64,000 nucleotides of DNA from Triatoma infestans. Lineage: Eukaryota > Arthropoda > Insecta > Hemiptera > Reduviidae. Positions 24,201 through 36,254 of the stretch are shown one piece after another. Positions within the stretch are counted from its first letter, which is position 1; every line of letters begins with the position of its first letter. Location: the NCBI GenBank assembly GCA_011037195.1, contig JAAEAF010003739.1, positions 1 to 64,000 of the forward strand. The letters run 5' to 3'. The notes beneath the pieces are model-generated. The model saw only the letters and a list, made by a program, of their open reading frames with translations, ran no database searches and was not told the origin of the DNA. Position numbers and translations under genes: made by a program.

Positions 24201-26744
24201 ATCAATTACTTAGGTTCTTCAAGCTTAAAATTCTATTGAACTACCAAATTTTGTGAAAAACACTTACCCACATAGACCTTTCCGAGGATCTAAACAAAAA
24301 TGCATGACCTGCTTAAGAAAAACATAAAAAAAGGAAACCTTTCCTTTTGTAGCTAAAAATAAAAAAGCAGTACCAGCGAACTGTCATGAATAGAAGTTGT
24401 CGTGGAAGGTGCCTTTATTAAGTCCATCATGGATGATTTTTAGAATTTTCCTCTGATGAAGCCAATCTTCGGTCTTATCGCTTTCGCTATCAGCTCCATA
24501 CAGAGGAACAAGTTAACAAGGTCTAAGCCAGGATTGAGTTTCCATATTAACTTTTTCCTTGATAAAGAGAATGTTTAAGGGATAATCCTGTTTTTGCATG
24601 TACTTATAGTCAATTTCTAGAGTAAATTTTCTAGAGTAATTTTCTAGAAAATTTAGCAGATTTCTGTATTATTTTGTAAAAAATTTCTATCTTTCACATT
24701 TGATCTTTAATATTCTCGAATTAAATTTTATTATTTTATTTTCACATGCAATGAATTATTTTTTGTCTGTAAATTATGAATTAAGATAAGATTAAATGCT
24801 GAAGTTAATCTGGTTCTGATTAATTTTTTTTAGTTATGTTAATCAAGCAATGAAACTGCGATGAAATACTAGGGGTACTTCCGCGCCCGATCACATCACC
24901 CAATTTGGTAGTTGGATCTTAAGCCTGCCTGAAAAATATGGGCATTAATTTTTAAAACATGCCATGAGAGAGAGGCCTGAAAGAGCAAATTTGGTTCTTG
25001 TAGTTTGTAATTTTAAGAATAGTAGAAAAAAGAAGAATAATAATTGGGATGAAGAAGTGCGGAATAAAATTCAGTCAACTGCAAACTGAAAGGGCTTTTG
25101 GGGTACATTTGATGAACGTGTTTTCAATGGTTTCTGTAATATGTAAAACGGTAAGTCTGCCTCAGGTTTCGCTAAATCCAAGTTGTTGCACACATCAATT
25201 AGATCTGCAGCCGCTGTGAGTATGTTTGAGATTCGTATCAATGTAACGGTTGTTCGTGTTGAGGATAAACTCTCCTTAAATAAGAATAATAATTAAAGTT
25301 CCTGAAGAGAATCATACTGTTCTTCAGAAGTAACCTATTGTCCATAATTCTTTTATTTAAATTTAGGTTTATGGCTTCAACCTCATATTATAATATATTT
25401 ATTGAAGAAAACAATGAAAAACACTTTTTCAGGAGTGAATGAGAAAATATTATGAGTGGTTTTATCTTTTTGTTTTTATTTTCTTCTGATAGAGAGAATA
25501 CTAGTATATTTAATACATTGTTTTAAGTTGGAATCCGTGTGCTATTGTACTAGTGAGGGTAACCAACACGGTTGCCTTCTGTTTCTATTGTTTGTTCGTT
25601 CCTTCCTCTTTTCTGGACAATAAACTGTTACTAAAGAGTTTCTACTTAGTTTTCGCTTTTGTACATCTTCAGGAGGTCTTCCAAAAGAGAGAGAAAAAAG
25701 AAGTTAAAATGTTGGCGAGAATAGTGAGACAGGAGTACTTTACCCAAGTTGTTTGTGTAGAAAGATGTAAAGAGGAAGGGCGCCGAGAGAAAGGGCGCTA
25801 AGTATACAAAGAAAGGGGGGGCCGCACTTTCCAAAAACTACCTGAAAAAGGACCAAAGAGTTCTTTTGTATGGTGTCTCTCTCTTCTCTCTCCATATATA
25901 TATATATATACCACCCAAAGCACACAATAGAATCTTCAGTGTTTGTGAATACCTGTTCGGCCTTATCCTGCACTTTATATCTAAACGGCCTAGTTCATAA
26001 AGTAGTCTAAGATATATTTATTGAACGTTTATGTTGTTGACTTTGCATTCATGTTCCAAAATAAAAATAAAAAATGCTTTTGTTATATATATATGTATAT
26101 TTTCCACTTAGAGCCCATTTTGAATGTAAACGTTTAACTACATTCCAAATGGCTGTACAATCACTTCTCTCTTCGGTATACAAGAGTCGTTTGTTTATGC
26201 TTATTTATTCATCCGTTCTGAACGCTTGGTGTAAGTTATTCCTTCATTTAAGCTATAATTCTCGTGCAATATACACCAAATCTCTTCACTACGTTCGGAC
26301 GACAAAACTTGATCTTAATGATAATTTTTTTCAGCAGTTCTGAACATCTTTCATATATTATTAAACGCTCCATAGAAAGATTGGCTTAAATGCTAAATCC
26401 ACTTTAATATACCCAATAATTTTGAGGCTTTGCTCATTTCTCAGATTATATTTTAATATACTGGTCTGTAAGTATGAGGTAAATATGTGACTATATGATG
26501 ATAGCGTTTTAGAGATACCGTATGGATACATTAATCCCATGGAGTTAATCATGTGAACTATCCAGCTGGGAGGATCAGCCTACGAGTATTACATGAATAT
26601 ATAATTATACCTAACAGAGTTTCCTAAAAAGTCTAGTCAAATCATTAACATACACATTAACTGAATTCAGTGATTTATCATGTTTTAAAATATCATGATT
26701 AACTTTTCAAGTTCATAATCCGGAAATATATGTTTTAAGTTCCC

Positions 26745-26950
26745 CTGAGTGAGAAAAAATGTTTTTAAGAATTGATTACATATGACACCTATTTCTGTAT
26801 GCGCGAATAAAATATTTCAAAAACGAAAAATCACAAAGTTCAACTTGCTGTTTTATTAAGATTCCAATATGAATCCGACACGAGTTTCAGTCAAAAAAAC
26901 GTCATTGGACTTTACTGAATAGTTTTTCATTTTTTCGTTTTTTTTTCGAA
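26745..26950 (-). repeat. Family A repeat, fragment
   Basis: aatatttcaaaaacgaaaaa, tcacaaagttcaac and gattccaatatgaatccgac match the reverse family order. It then reads into cgaaaatggcttgcttgc, where the tgttctaacggtag LINE-type block begins. Confidence 0.5.
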
Positions 26951-27119
26951 AATGGCTTGCTTGCTTGTTCTAACGGTAGATAAGCTAGTGTCATTAATTG
27001 ATGAACTTTTCAAAAGTTGATCTTGAGACTTGTTGACTTTTTGTATTCATCCTTGGGATCTTGTTGTCGATTTTTGGTATTCATCCAAGTTCATTTGGTT
27101 CATATTTAACTGCATACAT

Positions 27120-28130
27120 ATAGGCCCCTGCACTATTATTTGAAACTTTTGTTCAGGAAAATTTGATTTTAGGAGGGATTCAGGGGAACTGATACTTTAT
27201 GTGTTATCTCAAGCACAAATAGTAAGTAGTCAGAAGTATTACGGGGGCAGAATAATTGCCTAGTGTTCTACAAGTTTGCAGGCAGCTTATATGTCCTGAA
27301 TCACCAAGTTTAATGTAATAGCACCCCAGTATAATGGGGTGATTCCTGAGAATTATCTCCGATGTCTCCGGACGGTCCAGGATGGATGGTAGGTCTGGGG
27401 CTGCCGTCTATTTTGAGACGGGAGACCATTTGGTGGTGCCACTTGGTGAGGGGGCCACCGTTTTCCAGGCTTAGGTTTATGCAATTCTTTGCTGTATTTT
27501 GGGGGGATGAGAGGGTGCGTAACATCTAATTTAAAAGGTGTTTGTATCTGCTCGGACAGCCAGGCTGCGTTGAAGGCGCTTAATCATGTGTCTTCACTTC
27601 CAGATTGGTGTGGAATGTTCTAAAAGACTGGAAGATCTTTCTTCATTGAAGGATGTGCTTCTGGTCTGAGGTTCCTGGTCATATGGGAATCTTGGGAATG
27701 AGGAGGTGGATAGGTTTGCCAAATTAGGCGCCTCTCTCCCTTTCATTGTCCAAGCCTGCTGTCGTATGTACTTTCGGCCGGAATAGGATATTCTGATAGA
27801 GGAACTTAAGCTATGTCCTTTTTAAGGTTTTGGTCCGATTTGTTCGGTCTGTGGTGAAACTTAAATGAGTAAAACCTGGGCCTGGACTTTTGTTCCAGAC
27901 CCAGTAGTTGTTATTCTTTAGGGGTAGCTACAGGGGCTCATGGAGGCTTTGGATAGCGTAGGGTTTTGCCCTCCCCTTCCTTGAATAATAAATAATAAAA
28001 CCCCAGTATAATATGGACTTTTAGATTTAATATTAAGGCCAAATAAACGGTTATTACAAATTTGAAGTTTGTAGAAAGTTTGCAACTAAGGGAAAGTCGC
28101 CTGAATGTTTCACTCCATATTTTTGTATAT
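27120..28130 (-). repeat. Family A repeat split by a family B LINE
   Basis: Left part 27120-27335: actattatttgaaacttttg, gaaaatttgattttagg. Right part 28000-28130: ccccagtataatatggactt, then gggaaagtcgcctgaatg and tttcactcc, the family end. The LINE 27336-27999 sits between copies of accccagtataat. Without the LINE the sequence is colinear with 17390-17738. Confidence 0.72.
27336..27999 (+). mobile_element. Family B LINE, 5'-truncated, RNase H end, with target duplication
   Basis: This is the RNase H end of a LINE. It reads DGRSGAAVYFETGDHLVVPL, then an in-frame stop where the catalytic Glu codon would lie (QA-stop-VYAIL), then SDSQAALKALNHV, then GNEEVDRFAKLGASLPF (shifted frame), then the 3' tail ggggtagctacaggggctc and a short AATA/AATAAT tail. 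The 13 bases accccagtataat occur immediately before (27323-27335) and after (28000-28012) it: a clean target-site duplication. The flanking sequence is family A, so this is an insertion into an older repeat. Confidence 0.8.
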
Positions 28131-28455
28131 GTGTGTGTAATATTTCATTATTGGCTACCACTGATTTTTCTTCTTAAAAAATCGGAAAACACATGTAAGG
28201 TTTCGTATGAAAATAATAAAAAATACTAGCCGGATAAAAAACATTTCTTCAACTATGTCCGGATATTCAAAATTAGAATTTTAAAGATACATCGTTTATG
28301 GCTATATTGCGAAATGTATGTTTAATTGGCAATTCAATTCAATAACATGGACAATGCTCAAAAATCACCTAAGAATTGATTTAAAAGAATTAATAATAAT
28401 TATAATTTTTTTAAATATATATTTAATTTATTTATTTCTTCTTTTTCTTTTTCAG

Positions 28456-28571
28456 CCTCGCGTATTCGATACGAGATCACAAGCGGTAACATAGGTGGAG
28501 CGTTTGCGGTCAAGAATATGACCGGAGCTATATATGTTGCAGGTGCCTTAGATTATGAAACTAGAAAGAGG
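28456..28571 (+). CDS. CadN: Neural cadherin exon (just upstream of the alternative pair)
   Basis: This 116-nt internal exon encodes 38 residues of an extracellular cadherin repeat of N-cadherin, the homophilic adhesion protein that guides axon targeting in insects. It is preceded by a pyrimidine tract ending ttcag and followed by the donor gtatgt. The first two bases finish a codon from an upstream exon outside this view, and the exon then reads SRIRYEITSGN and GGAFAVKNMTG, ending at the conserved LDYETRKR. The LDYE segment is the cadherin LDRE-type motif. The exon ends at a codon boundary (phase 0), so it can join either 36255 or 36663. No start codon lies inside it, and the upstream exons were not found in 1-28455. 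Family identification is firm because the sequence is almost the same as Drosophila CadN as I remember it. Confidence 0.95.
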
Positions 28572-29109
28572 GTATGTACTGTTGGTTAATGTACCTATTA
28601 TTATTTTTTATTGTTTAATTTTTTTATATTTTAATAGTTTGTATTTTTTCTTTTTGTGTTTTTGTTTGTTTTTTTAAAGTTAAGTCACTCCAGCTTTTAT
28701 TTATTGCAATTTTTTTTCTTTTATTAATTTTTGACATTTTTTGTTTCTCTTAAGTTGGTAACATTGGAATCGATTTTATAAATCGAACTATTACGCTTTA
28801 GTTCAAGAATGGTCAAGGTCTTGACTGGGAAAGTCACAATAAATATTTTTGGTACTTTTTTTTCAATGGTTAAAAGCCATAAAAAGAAAATATTCTGAAA
28901 TTGTTATTGCATGAAATAAAGACATTCAAATTACAATAACTAAGTCTTACTCAACAATCAGAAAATGTTTATTTAATTTTCTGCTTCTTGAAGAGTTTAA
29001 TGAAGACTTTACTCTATCATCTAAGTATAGTTCATTAAATTTGTATTGATAGTTGACTTCAAATTAAAATTTCTAAACATTGGATCAATCAGTTTGATGT
29101 TAAAACTTC

Positions 29110-29620
29110 AAGTTTGATGCAAACTCTCTACTTGAAGTGGAGACGAATCCTACCCCGAGCTAGAAGAAAAAACGAAACCACTTATAACCACTCGCTAAAA
29201 TATTGTTTCGTACCGTGAGGGACATGTCTCCATACCACTAGCTCCTGGAGGGAGCTATCTAAGACGTGCAATCTAAGAAGAAGTACATGGGCATTGAAAG
29301 AAGACGTTAAAGAGACAAGGGGCTAGTTCAGCAGTCTGCTTAAAAAGAGTGCCTGACCGCTCATTCTCTCTCATTCAAACGCCCTTCGAACAACCATCAA
29401 CTCTCAACGAGCATCGAGCTCACACCGTCACTCTGCCAGTCAGTCTGTCACTCTCATCTCTCGCTACCATAATTTCATTCTAAATTATACAGTGTAAAGT
29501 CCTTGCAGTGTTTATATTCTTGTATAATATACACAGTGTTCAGTCAATGTTCAGATCAAACCAAGTGTTGCTCTTTTATCCAGCGCCCAAAACCTCTACA
29601 CCACAGTACTCAAATTTCAA
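29110..29620. other. GC-richer block, possible solo LTR
   Basis: About 500 bp with markedly higher GC and a TATA-like cttaaaaagag at 29338, followed by pyrimidine-rich sequence (ctctctcattc) and repeated cagtgtt-like blocks. The composition and promoter-like layout suggest a solo LTR or recent insertion. No terminal TG/CA pair with target duplication was confirmed. Confidence 0.3.
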
Positions 29621-31079
29621 AAAGATCTAAATTTTAATTTCAGTGATAATTCGATTTCGAAATTTGACAGGATAAGCTGTAGCACTAAGAGAAAGCTAAA
29701 AAAGAAAACAGTTGAACTAATATTTTCACAAGAGGACCAAAGATAGTTCTAGATATTGAGATAATAGTTTTCGGTTTAAATGGTCGTGGCTGTCAGAATG
29801 TTCTATAATTTTTTCTAACAGCTGCGCGATAAGAAAGTAACATCTGTGCAATAACGATTTCTGTAAAATTATATTTTTGTAACTAACAATGTTGTTCGGA
29901 TGGCAATTCAATTATAACTTTGAAAACACTCAAAATAATTACATCAATACTCCCAATCATGAAATGAATTCCCGGCTGAAGAGCTCGGCGGGTAACTGCG
30001 AATATTCATTAGCATTCTATTTTCGTTTTCCGAATTCTCCTTCCATTCCATCACAAAAGTGTCCGAAATGTTAATTCATTTGTGCAATTTTTAACTGTGT
30101 CAGAGGAAACTTAGCCTACAAACAAAATTTTAGCCTTTACCTTAATTATTTCAAAGTAAAGTTTTTTTTTCAAAGTAGAATGAATACGTGTTTTCAGAGG
30201 ATTTATTTAAAAAGCAAACTAAAGTTTTCTAATAATGAGAAGCTATTTTTTTATACCAGCAATACTCTGAAGAAATATCTACTTGATTTACCTTCGTAAT
30301 CTTGAACTGCAGCAATGAATACATTTCATCACCCTGTAAATACTAATTATACTAATATAAAACTATATATTTTATAACACTGTCTTATGTATAATTACTA
30401 TTTATTGTAAAAATTATTAAAATATTTTAGCTTGAAATAAAATAAAACACAAAATAACATATCTGAAAAAAGACACTAATGCTTTCTGTGTACCCATACA
30501 TTAAACACCGATTTTTTTTATATGTAAAAATACAAAAATATGTCCCCTTAATAATTCAATGTCCTTATTACCATTTCAATCTTCACCAATCAATTTTCAA
30601 ATATATAAAAAAAAACTCGAAAAAACGTATTCTTCGCATGATGCGGCTGATACCGTTTTTTGTAATTATATTTTTCGTTATTTTATTAAAGAGATTACAA
30701 CGATAAACCAAGTCAGTGTGGCTGCTTAACATTTTAAAAATAAAAAATTATTAATAAATCAATTTATCCAACTGCTAGGTAAATATTTAGTCAGAAATTA
30801 ATTATCGTGATATTATAATGAAATAGTTGGAGCAAAGGAATGCAGGTAGCAGGTTTGGAATGTGAATTTATGGTTTATATTTTAGATTGCAATCACTACA
30901 ATCAAGCTGAAACTTGCAGCAAAATGCTGGAAAACTTATCTTTCCAAATTGTTTTTATTTTTTTGGTTTTATTAAGACATTAGTTCCTAGTAAATATTGG
31001 TGCGGTTGAATAACAAACAAACCTGTGAATCAATGACCCGACCGTAATTAACTTACAGTTTTTACTAAATGTTTACGTT

Positions 31080-31140
31080 TGTCAATTATAACTGTGTAAA
31101 TTGCCATAAGAGAAACTCGTATGAGTGTTTCACAGCAGAT
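31080..31140 (-). repeat. Family A repeat, terminal fragment
   Basis: Only the end signature ataagagaaactcgtatgag and gtttcacagcag is recognisable here. Confidence 0.45.
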
Positions 31141-33029
31141 TTTTGATCTACAATGAGATAGGTAGATCCTGTGTCCTAAGACCCAATGAGCACATTGGAC
31201 GACTCCTCCCTCCCTACCAATATTTATGTATAGTTTGAAGGCCAACAACTAAAAAGCTTAGTACAAAAAAGTCGATATTATATTTCGATTATTGTTGATA
31301 TTATTTAAATCGATTCCCTTCACATTCAGTGTTGCCAATTATATGTTTCGCACAGTATAAATATTATCAGTATTTTTATAAGAAGCTGGAGATGATTTTT
31401 TTTTTTAATCTGAGATTTTATTACTTTATGTAATTTTTTGTATTTCTTATATTATATGTTTGACTAATTTGATTATTTACAGGTTTTTATTTGTTGTTTA
31501 TTTAAATGTTTTTTATAAAATTTTATTTAATTTGATTTCAGGCTATATAATTTCTAATATTTTATATGATTTTCTCACTAAACATAAATGATTTAGAATT
31601 AAATTCTGGGATAAATTGAGTAGTATAGTAACTGCCTTTTCCGCTATGCCTTGAAGCCTTTATAGACTTTATAGCCCTTTTAAGAAGTAAAACTAATAAT
31701 GTATAAATAAATAAACAACTGTTTTTCCTTGGACAGTTTTTCTTTTAAATGGAAATTCGTTTGTACTCATTTCCACTGAAGCCTATATAAAATGCAGTAT
31801 TCTATATTAACATAAAAATGAAATAAAAGTAATAAAATTTTTACACGAATTGAATCATGTTATGTTCGCAAAGATGGAAAAGGTAACTCAAAATACAATA
31901 TACGGGATATTGTTACAATTCCCAATAGGATATTCTCCCTCAATGTTATAAAAGCTTGGAACGTGTATGAAACATAAAACAATAAGAGAATATACATAAA
32001 GGTATATATTTATTATTATATTTCTTCACTGAACACTGTTGCTATTCAAAAATAAATAGTATATATATTCATAAATTATAAAAAACAAAATGCCCTCGGC
32101 CCTCATTTTTATGTTTTTAATAGATCGTATTGCATGTATTTTATTATTCAATTATTTTATGTTTTTTGTACTCGTATTTTCACTCGTTTTTCCTGTAGCT
32201 TCACATTGAAAGAACTTTTCCGATTTGTTGAACAAAATATAAGACCAATTTTTCTTGTTTATAGGAAAAGCAAAAACAAAAAAGTATGATTGTATATTAT
32301 CATCATATATTTATTTTTTATTTATTTTTCTTAATTTAAATATAATGATAAAGTAAGTTTTGATGAAAGGGTTTACTATTTATATTACATATTCGGTCAA
32401 GGAAAACTCAGTATTGAGGAAACTTCTAAACAAAATAAAAAAATTATGTATATTTAAGAATAATTTTGTTCGATTTCGCAAATCTCTAGTTATGCAATAA
32501 ATCAAATTGTATTTTCAGTAGATGTATCATGCAGCTTTATTGAGGGGCTAGGTCGCCTTTTTCTGTATTTTTTATACTTTTTTTTTGAAAATTATATGGT
32601 AGTGTGTTTGCCCCCCACCGCTACCATAGAGTTTTTTTTTTCTCAGCTCACTGTAACGGACAGTTTTTTAAAAATAACACTGACATGGACCTCTTGTTTT
32701 GTTTATTTTGTAATATAATTTTTTAGCCACCAAAAATGGGATATCATAACCTGGGGTAAAAGCAGATGAAGCTTTTTTTTAAAGCCCATTCTCTCGCCTT
32801 TTTGACGCAGAATCTTAAAACCACATGGATTTGAAGGTTGGTATGCCTGCACTAGAGACATTCATTCGGCTCAGTGGTCTATGAATATATTGCGTATGAG
32901 TGGATAATTACTATTGCCTAAATTCTCAGAACAGACAAAACCGTGAAAAATCATTACTAAAAATATTGAGGCTTGAAACTATCCTTAAGTTTCTGTTATA
33001 TTGTATTATTTAGTTTAGTATTTATTTGG

Positions 33030-33830
33030 GGGAAAAAAATGTTATTAGTCTGTGGACAGGGATCAAACTCTACGGGAGGGATCCAAAGTCCCTCAGGTCC
33101 GTACAGCCACCCCAAAGAAAAACCAACACCAAACCGGATCTAGAACAAATATCCACACCCGAGTCTAACCCATCTAGATTCACCACAGTCCCAACAAATC
33201 AGGCCATAACTGTTAAGAGAAAAAATTAAAGCCTAAGCTCTTCCACAGACATCATGTTCGAATCAAAAGTCCGGAATCTAATTTCCTCACAACCCAAACA
33301 ATCTGTCATAAGATGGATGGGTGTTTCTTCCTCTAACTAACAAACTCTACAAAAGGGGGTCTGGCAAGAGCCCCGTTATGTTTTAGAGGTATCTTCTTAA
33401 ACTAAAATGCCCAGTAAGGGATCCCATCAGATGCCTGAGTGAGATCTATGAAAGACACTGCAATAACTCAATAATAGCTTTGTCCTGATCCCCCCAGTGA
33501 GCATCTTAGATAGCCTACAACCCACTAACTCATCCATGGGGATGAATGCTGTGAAACTACCCATGACTGGAAGCCTGACAGACATGTGTCTTAAGACACA
33601 CCAATAGCAAGCTCGGGTCCAATGAAAGGGAGAGAAGCGCCTAATTTGGCAAACCTATCGACCTCCTCATTCTCAAAAACTCCTATATGACCTGGTACCC
33701 AGACTCTTCCAGTTCTCCAGAACATTCCAGTACCAACTTGATAGTAAAGACACATGAACTCAGCGCTCTCAATGCTGCAGCTGTTGCAAACACTTTTTAA
33801 GTTAGTGTTACGTACTCGCTCATCCAAATA
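33030..33830 (-). mobile_element. Family B LINE, 3' end (minus)
   Basis: Reading the minus strand from 33.8 kb, the RNase H end VWVPGHIGVFENEEVDRFAK (33735-33640) is followed by the C-terminal region and then the family B 3' tail (33230-33040: ggggtggctgtacggacctg and the following ctttggatccctcc). It matches 27.6-27.9 kb in coding and tail and 7.3-7.8 kb in the C-terminal region. The 5' truncation lies near 33.8 kb. The usual GIxGNE motif is here GVFENE. Confidence 0.72.
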
Positions 33831-33959
33831 CAACAAACAATAGCATAAACAATACGTCATGATTATAAAGAGCTTGTTTATTGCAAGGATAGATAGTTTC
33901 ACGTGTTAAGAAGTCTGAGGTCGAAAATTATTCCTTCTTTTAAAATTAGCAATTAGTTA

Positions 33960-34225
33960 GTTGGCTGATCGGCCGGGGGGTATCATACACTCATAGACCA
34001 CAGTCATAATTGAACATGTAGTAATTAATAGAGCATACAAATTTTCTGATTTTAAGATAGCCCCTGAAGAAGACAAACAATGTTTGTCGAAACGTCGGGC
34101 CATTAATAAAGAACACTTTAAAAATTTTTTTTTAGTGTTTTTCTTATTATATCCCCCGGCCGATCAGCCAACTAAGAGATACATCAGATCATTTCTAACG
34201 GCCAACAACTTCTACATGCATTTGA
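33960..34225 (+). mobile_element. 266-bp insertion with 13-bp direct repeats, inverted repeats and hammerhead-like motif
   Basis: The direct repeat tagcaattagtta flanks the segment (33947-33959 and 34226-34238), consistent with a target-site duplication. Inside, a perfect 23-bp inverted repeat lies at 33957-33979 and 34153-34175 (core GGCTGATCGGCCGGGGG); its left arm starts in the direct repeat. Between the arms is the hammerhead-like motif at 34057-34103. No coding sequence is seen. Compact hammerhead variants are known from the terminal repeats of Penelope-like retroelements, so a 5'-truncated or terminal-repeat-only copy of such an element is the likely identity. Confidence 0.6.
34057..34103 (+). 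ncRNA. Hammerhead-ribozyme-like motif (compact, Penelope type)
   Basis: Core parts in order: CTGAAGA (34064-34070, fits CUGANGA), one extra A, stem II GACAAAC / GTTTGTC (34072-34078 with 34082-34088, 7 perfect pairs, loop AAT), GAAA (34089-34092), then CGTC (34093-34096) giving the GUC cleavage triplet. Stem I can form between ATAGCCC (34057-34063) and GGGCCAT (34097-34103): six of seven positions pair. Stem III is almost absent, as in dimer-acting hammerhead variants of Penelope-like elements. The extra A before stem II also differs from the textbook core. Activity is not shown. Confidence 0.55.
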
Positions 34226-34822
34226 TAGCAATTAGTTATTTATAACTTCCCAAGTAACTAACAATAAACTTCTGATTTGACATTGAATGCACCTTAATGA
34301 TGCCAGAGTACAATTGCTTTCCGGAGATTTGTAACCCTATTGCCAACAATGAATACTTCTTCAACTAGCAGTACGCGGATGACTCAAAAGATTGTGACCA
34401 GCGAATATGGCAAATTCAGCCTTTATAACCAAACCATTTTATGTATTCATATCATATAGGCCGTGATTTGTCGTTTTGTAAGATCTCTTTCTCCTACTAT
34501 TAAATTTTCCATGTTCCCTGCCGTGATTTTCCATATATACTGCTGCGATTGGTATGCTTCATCGTGTAAAGAATAAAATCATTCTAAGGCTGATGATGCT
34601 ATAAGCAAATAAATAATTCGCAAGGCCCATTTTTACACGATCTGATTTTCAGATAAATATGATTGCCAAAGCCAAAGATTGAAGATGTTGATGTATAGTA
34701 ATTTAATTAGTTTTATTAGTTAATTTTTTTTAATTATAACTTCATATTTTTAGTAGATCATTCAATAAGTAACGAGACAAATAAATTATAGTTCTGTTGA
34801 TGGTGATGTATTATATGTTTAT

Positions 34823-34842
34823 TATATATATATATATATATA
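34823..34842. repeat. TA microsatellite
   Basis: Pure (TA)n of about ten units in the 7.7-kb intron. Confidence 0.9.
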
Positions 34843-35369
34843 ATGAATTTCACAATTTGCCACTTTTCGACCATTGACCAAGTGTCTTTTTTAAATTGAA
34901 CTAAATTAAATTACAAAAAAAAAGTCTTCTAGAAGATAAACATCTTTTTTATAATCCAGTCACGAAACGGTTCAAGATTAAGGTTAAATTAATTGACATC
35001 AACTTCAAACGCAATATTTAGTGAAATTCTTGAACGACGTTTCGAGAAGTTATAATAAAGAAACAGGAGTTTGAGTAATTCAAAACTTATATTAAAAGAC
35101 AATATAGTAATTTTTAAAATAACAGTTTTAAATATAGTTTATTCCAACTTCTTCTTTGTAAATATAAGTTACAATGGAAAACTTTCATTTCACTATTTTG
35201 TAGAAATAGTTTCCAGATAAAAACTACCTCATTCCACATAAAAATTTTTGTTTCTCTTACGTTTTTATTTATATTTCCGAAACTATTTATGATTTCGTAA
35301 TTAGTTAAATGATCGCAAATTACATGTCGACAATTTCTGTAACATACTTGCTAAATTACATTGAAAAGG

Positions 35370-35600
35370 GAAGGGAAAAGGGAAGTGCTTCGTGTACTGT
35401 TCGCCTACGCGGAGGACCCGGCGAGTCCAGCTGTACTACCCCTAGCTTTTTTCTTCCTAGGAGCCTCTACAGCTCACTGTCCGATGGTGGTCAGTGTTGT
35501 CTGTAACCAGAGAACACTATCCGGAAGCAGACGCACTGAGAAGGTTCCGGGCGCCAATGACCATAGATGTTGATGTGCCTTGAATTAAAAAAGTAATTAC
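35370..35600 (+). mobile_element. SINE copy, decayed head
   Basis: The body matches 59641-59790 (gcctctacagctcactgtcc; gttccgggcgccaatga against gctccgctcacccatga). The head keeps only a B-box-like gcgagtcc. The GC content is clearly above the intron around it. Confidence 0.6.
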
Positions 35601-35859
35601 ATTTCGGCGGTTTAATCTGTGAAGTTATTTATATTTTATTTGTTAAATAAAAACAAACATATAAATCTGTAAATTTAACTTGAATTTTATGTATAATAAG
35701 ACTGAAAGAAAGTATTTTTTGAGAATACTTGGGGCCTGCAAACATGGTATTCCTGAGTGGTTCGCACGCCACGAAAAGCCTCAAAAATCAAACCTCTTAC
35801 AAAACAAACTATTTCAGCACTCGGAGGTTTTTTTCCTGGAAAGACATGTTTCACTTTCG

Positions 35860-35925
35860 TGTTTCTGCCCTGAGAAGGTTCCGGGCGCCAATGACTTGAT
35901 GTTGACGCTCCTTAAATTAAAAAAA
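35860..35925 (+). repeat. SINE tail fragment
   Basis: The segment gagaaggttccgggcgccaa at 35873 repeats the 3' part of the SINE at 35.37-35.60 kb, followed by gatgttgacg and an A-rich end. Nothing 5' of it is SINE-like. Confidence 0.5.
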
Positions 35926-36254
35926 AAAATCGGTTTCATAGTCACAGTGTTCGACTGATCGACCATGATCAGGATATCTTGATAAACAGCCGTCGAGTAG
36001 GAATTACAAAGACAAGATTGTGCTAGTCCCAACGATCTTAGACTGTTTTTATGAAGACATCCTGGTTATGAGCGGCTGACAACTAGTCAGATAGACAAAA
36101 ATTGAAATAGGCTTTCATGGAAAAAATTTGTAATATTTACAAGCAGAGGATCCAACCATTTGATTTTTAAGTAAAGTAAATATATTAATGGCTATTTCAT
36201 TTTAATGTATGGATTAACTGATGGATACTTCTATCTCTCTCAATATAATTATAG

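Larger units (their letters stand above)
1..28455 (+). other. Intron or upstream region of CadN, transposon-filled
   Basis: No cadherin exon was recognised in these 28 kb; very short exons could be missed by eye. The contents are LINE 3' fragments (225-470, 1986-2540, 7295-7900, 27336-27999), a Gypsy relic (2907-5225), family A repeats, the 42-bp array at 11696, a hammerhead-like relic at 14.9 kb and the I-clade LINE at 18.6-23.9 kb. I see nothing recognisable in 475-1985, 5230-5990, 6310-7290, 7905-8750, 13590-14850, 24205-26740. Open frames in those stretches are short and unlike any family I know. Confidence 0.7.
28572..36254 (+). other. CadN intron, 7.7 kb
   Basis: The intron runs from donor gtatgt to acceptor atag. 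It contains a GC-richer block (29110-29620), a family A terminus (31080-31140), a minus-strand LINE 3' end (33030-33830), the hammerhead-bearing insertion (33960-34225) and SINE pieces (35370-35600, 35860-35925). Stretches 29625-31075 and 31145-33025 are AT-rich with nothing recognisable. Confidence 0.85.

Noticed and set aside
1..28455. Further upstream CadN exons
   Set aside because: I looked for DxNDN, LDRE and xDxGxP blocks in plus-strand frames and recognised none; short exons cannot be excluded without a search.
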